Shown here: piece after piece, positions 63,322-64,000 of the stretch
Layout: each line of letters starts with the position of its first letter
Numbering within the stretch: the first letter of the stretch is position 1
DNA from: Phytohabitans flavus
Lineage (GTDB): Bacteria; Actinomycetota; Actinomycetes; Mycobacteriales; Micromonosporaceae
Direction: 5' to 3'
Length of the DNA: 64,000 nucleotides
Assembly: GCF_011764545.1 (NCBI RefSeq)
Contig: NZ_AP022870.1
Span: forward strand, 8,190,001-8,254,000
Made by a program: the position numbers and the translations under genes
Notes under the pieces: generated by a model
The model's input: the letters and a program-made list of their open reading frames with translations, nothing else
What the model was told of the DNA's origin: nothing
The model's database searches: none

Positions 63322-64000
63322 CGGCACCCACCCTGCCCGGCATCGCACAAGACGACTCACCACGACCAGGCTCGCGCGCCGCAAGGCTCGCGCTGCCTAT
63401 GAGCGTCAGCGTCCTCAAGGACATGTGCGCCGAGTACGGCGTGTGCCTGGGCCCGGTCAGCCTCCGCCGCACGGACCTGGAGACCGGCCAGACCGAGGTC
63501 ATCGACCTGCCGTGCGGCGCGACTCGGGAGGACAAGTGCGCACCCTGCGCCAAGCGGGCTCGGCGTCTGCGTCGCGTCCAGATCCGGGAGGGCTGGCATC
63601 GGACCGCCGAGCCAACCCCCGCACCTGAGCCGGCCACGCCGGCGCAGCGTGAGCTGATCGCGGTACGGGCACACTTCGAGCTCGCCCGCGACGAGGCGAC
63701 CCGGGCGGCCCAGTGGGACCAGGTCGCCGACCTGGACGAGGCCATTCGTGAGGTAGAGGAGTGCATCGCCGCCGAGGGCCTGCGCGGCCGGGTCGCACCG
63801 GCCCACGACGAACCGCGCCGGCGCGTCCGCTCCACCAAGCGGCGGCAGGATGCGCCCGACCTGCCGCGCCAACGGGTAGAGCGGCGGACAGTCGGTCGGA
63901 TTTACACGGCGCCGGACGGCAGCGAGTACCGGCCGTCCATGTGGCTGTCGCTGACCCTCGACTCGTACGGCCGGGTCCGCAACGACGGCACCCCGGTCGA
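63318..64000 (+). CDS. RepSA-like replication initiator, 3' partial
   Basis: ATG 63318 overlaps the previous stop. The frame stays open to the window end (227 residues). LPMSVSVLKDMCAEYGVCLG, then LPCGATREDKCAPCAKRARR with spaced Cys pairs, and GRIYTAPDGSEYRPSMWLSL fit the N-terminal half of the rolling-circle-type replication initiators of pSAM2-like AICEs. A long charged insertion (APEPATPAQRELIAVRAHFE onward) separates the two blocks. The catalytic Tyr region and the usual downstream xis and int genes would lie beyond 64000. Confidence 0.82.
   Translation, partial: MTAPTLPGIAQDDSPRPGSRAARLALPMSVSVLKDMCAEYGVCLGPVSLRRTDLETGQTEVIDLPCGATREDKCAPCAKRARRLRRVQIREGWHRTAEPTPAPEPATPAQRELIAVRAHFELARDEATRAAQWDQVADLDEAIREVEECIAAEGLRGRVAPAHDEPRRRVRSTKRRQDAPDLPRQRVERRTVGRIYTAPDGSEYRPSMWLSLTLDSYGRVRNDGTPV

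Noticed and set aside
50504..64000. A second att site (copy of the tRNA-Tyr 3' end) inside the window
   Set aside because: No other occurrence of GAGGTTCGAATCCTC was found when reading the sequence, so the element, if real, ends beyond 64000.
1..64000. CRISPR arrays or rRNA genes
   Set aside because: No regularly spaced direct repeats and no rRNA-like conserved stretches were seen.

Overview
The window is very GC-rich with GTG and ATG starts, many ATGA/TGATG stop-start overlaps, leaderless-looking starts and Pro/Ala-rich secreted proteins. With neighbours such as DEAD-box helicase / MiaE-like ferritin / DUF3107 / TetR / DUF3152 / moeZ, this points to a filamentous actinomycete, most likely Micromonosporaceae. 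The genus cannot be fixed from sequence alone.

Layout. 1-8 kb: secreted M15-like protein, spermidine-synthase-like membrane protein, transmembrane Ser/Thr kinase with a CBM2-like ectodomain, KtrAB-type K+ uptake pair, secreted phosphodiesterase and a wall/membrane-anchored protein. 8-16 kb: two HTH-DUF433/PIN-like toxin-antitoxin loci flank a RecQ-phosphoribosyltransferase fusion, a secreted His-rich protein, a methyltransferase and a secreted protein built from two 92-residue repeats. 16-26 kb: conserved housekeeping block ending in moeZ. 26-38 kb: a stray nuoB, an MFS remnant, a GGT-family protein, an ATL, proB-proA, DUF2252 protein and several oxidoreductases and regulators. 38.8-47.5 kb: a second, incomplete complex I cluster (nuoC-H-I-J-K-L-M-N, no A, D, E, F or G), split by a SnoaL-like and a Uma2 gene. 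47.6-50.4 kb: htpX, an MFS transporter and yajQ.

A tRNA-Tyr gene at 50.5 kb marks a change. Downstream comes a noncoding stretch with a large inverted repeat. Next is a visibly lower-GC two-gene cassette (adenine-type DNA methylase plus PD-(D/E)XK-like protein). It is followed by a module typical of actinomycete integrative and conjugative elements (AICE): GntR (KorSA-like) and XRE regulators, a Pra-like activator, an FtsK/TraSA-like translocase, DUF2637 and DUF6907-like proteins and a RepSA-like initiator that runs off the window end. Integrase, excisionase and the right att site would lie beyond 64 kb.

An overriding observation is that nine genes are broken by frameshifts. Each is repaired exactly, to a length divisible by three and a family-typical protein, by adding one G/C to a short G or C run. 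This looks like systematic homopolymer under-calling in the assembly, not nine independent pseudogenes. These genes are annotated over their full extent with the break stated.
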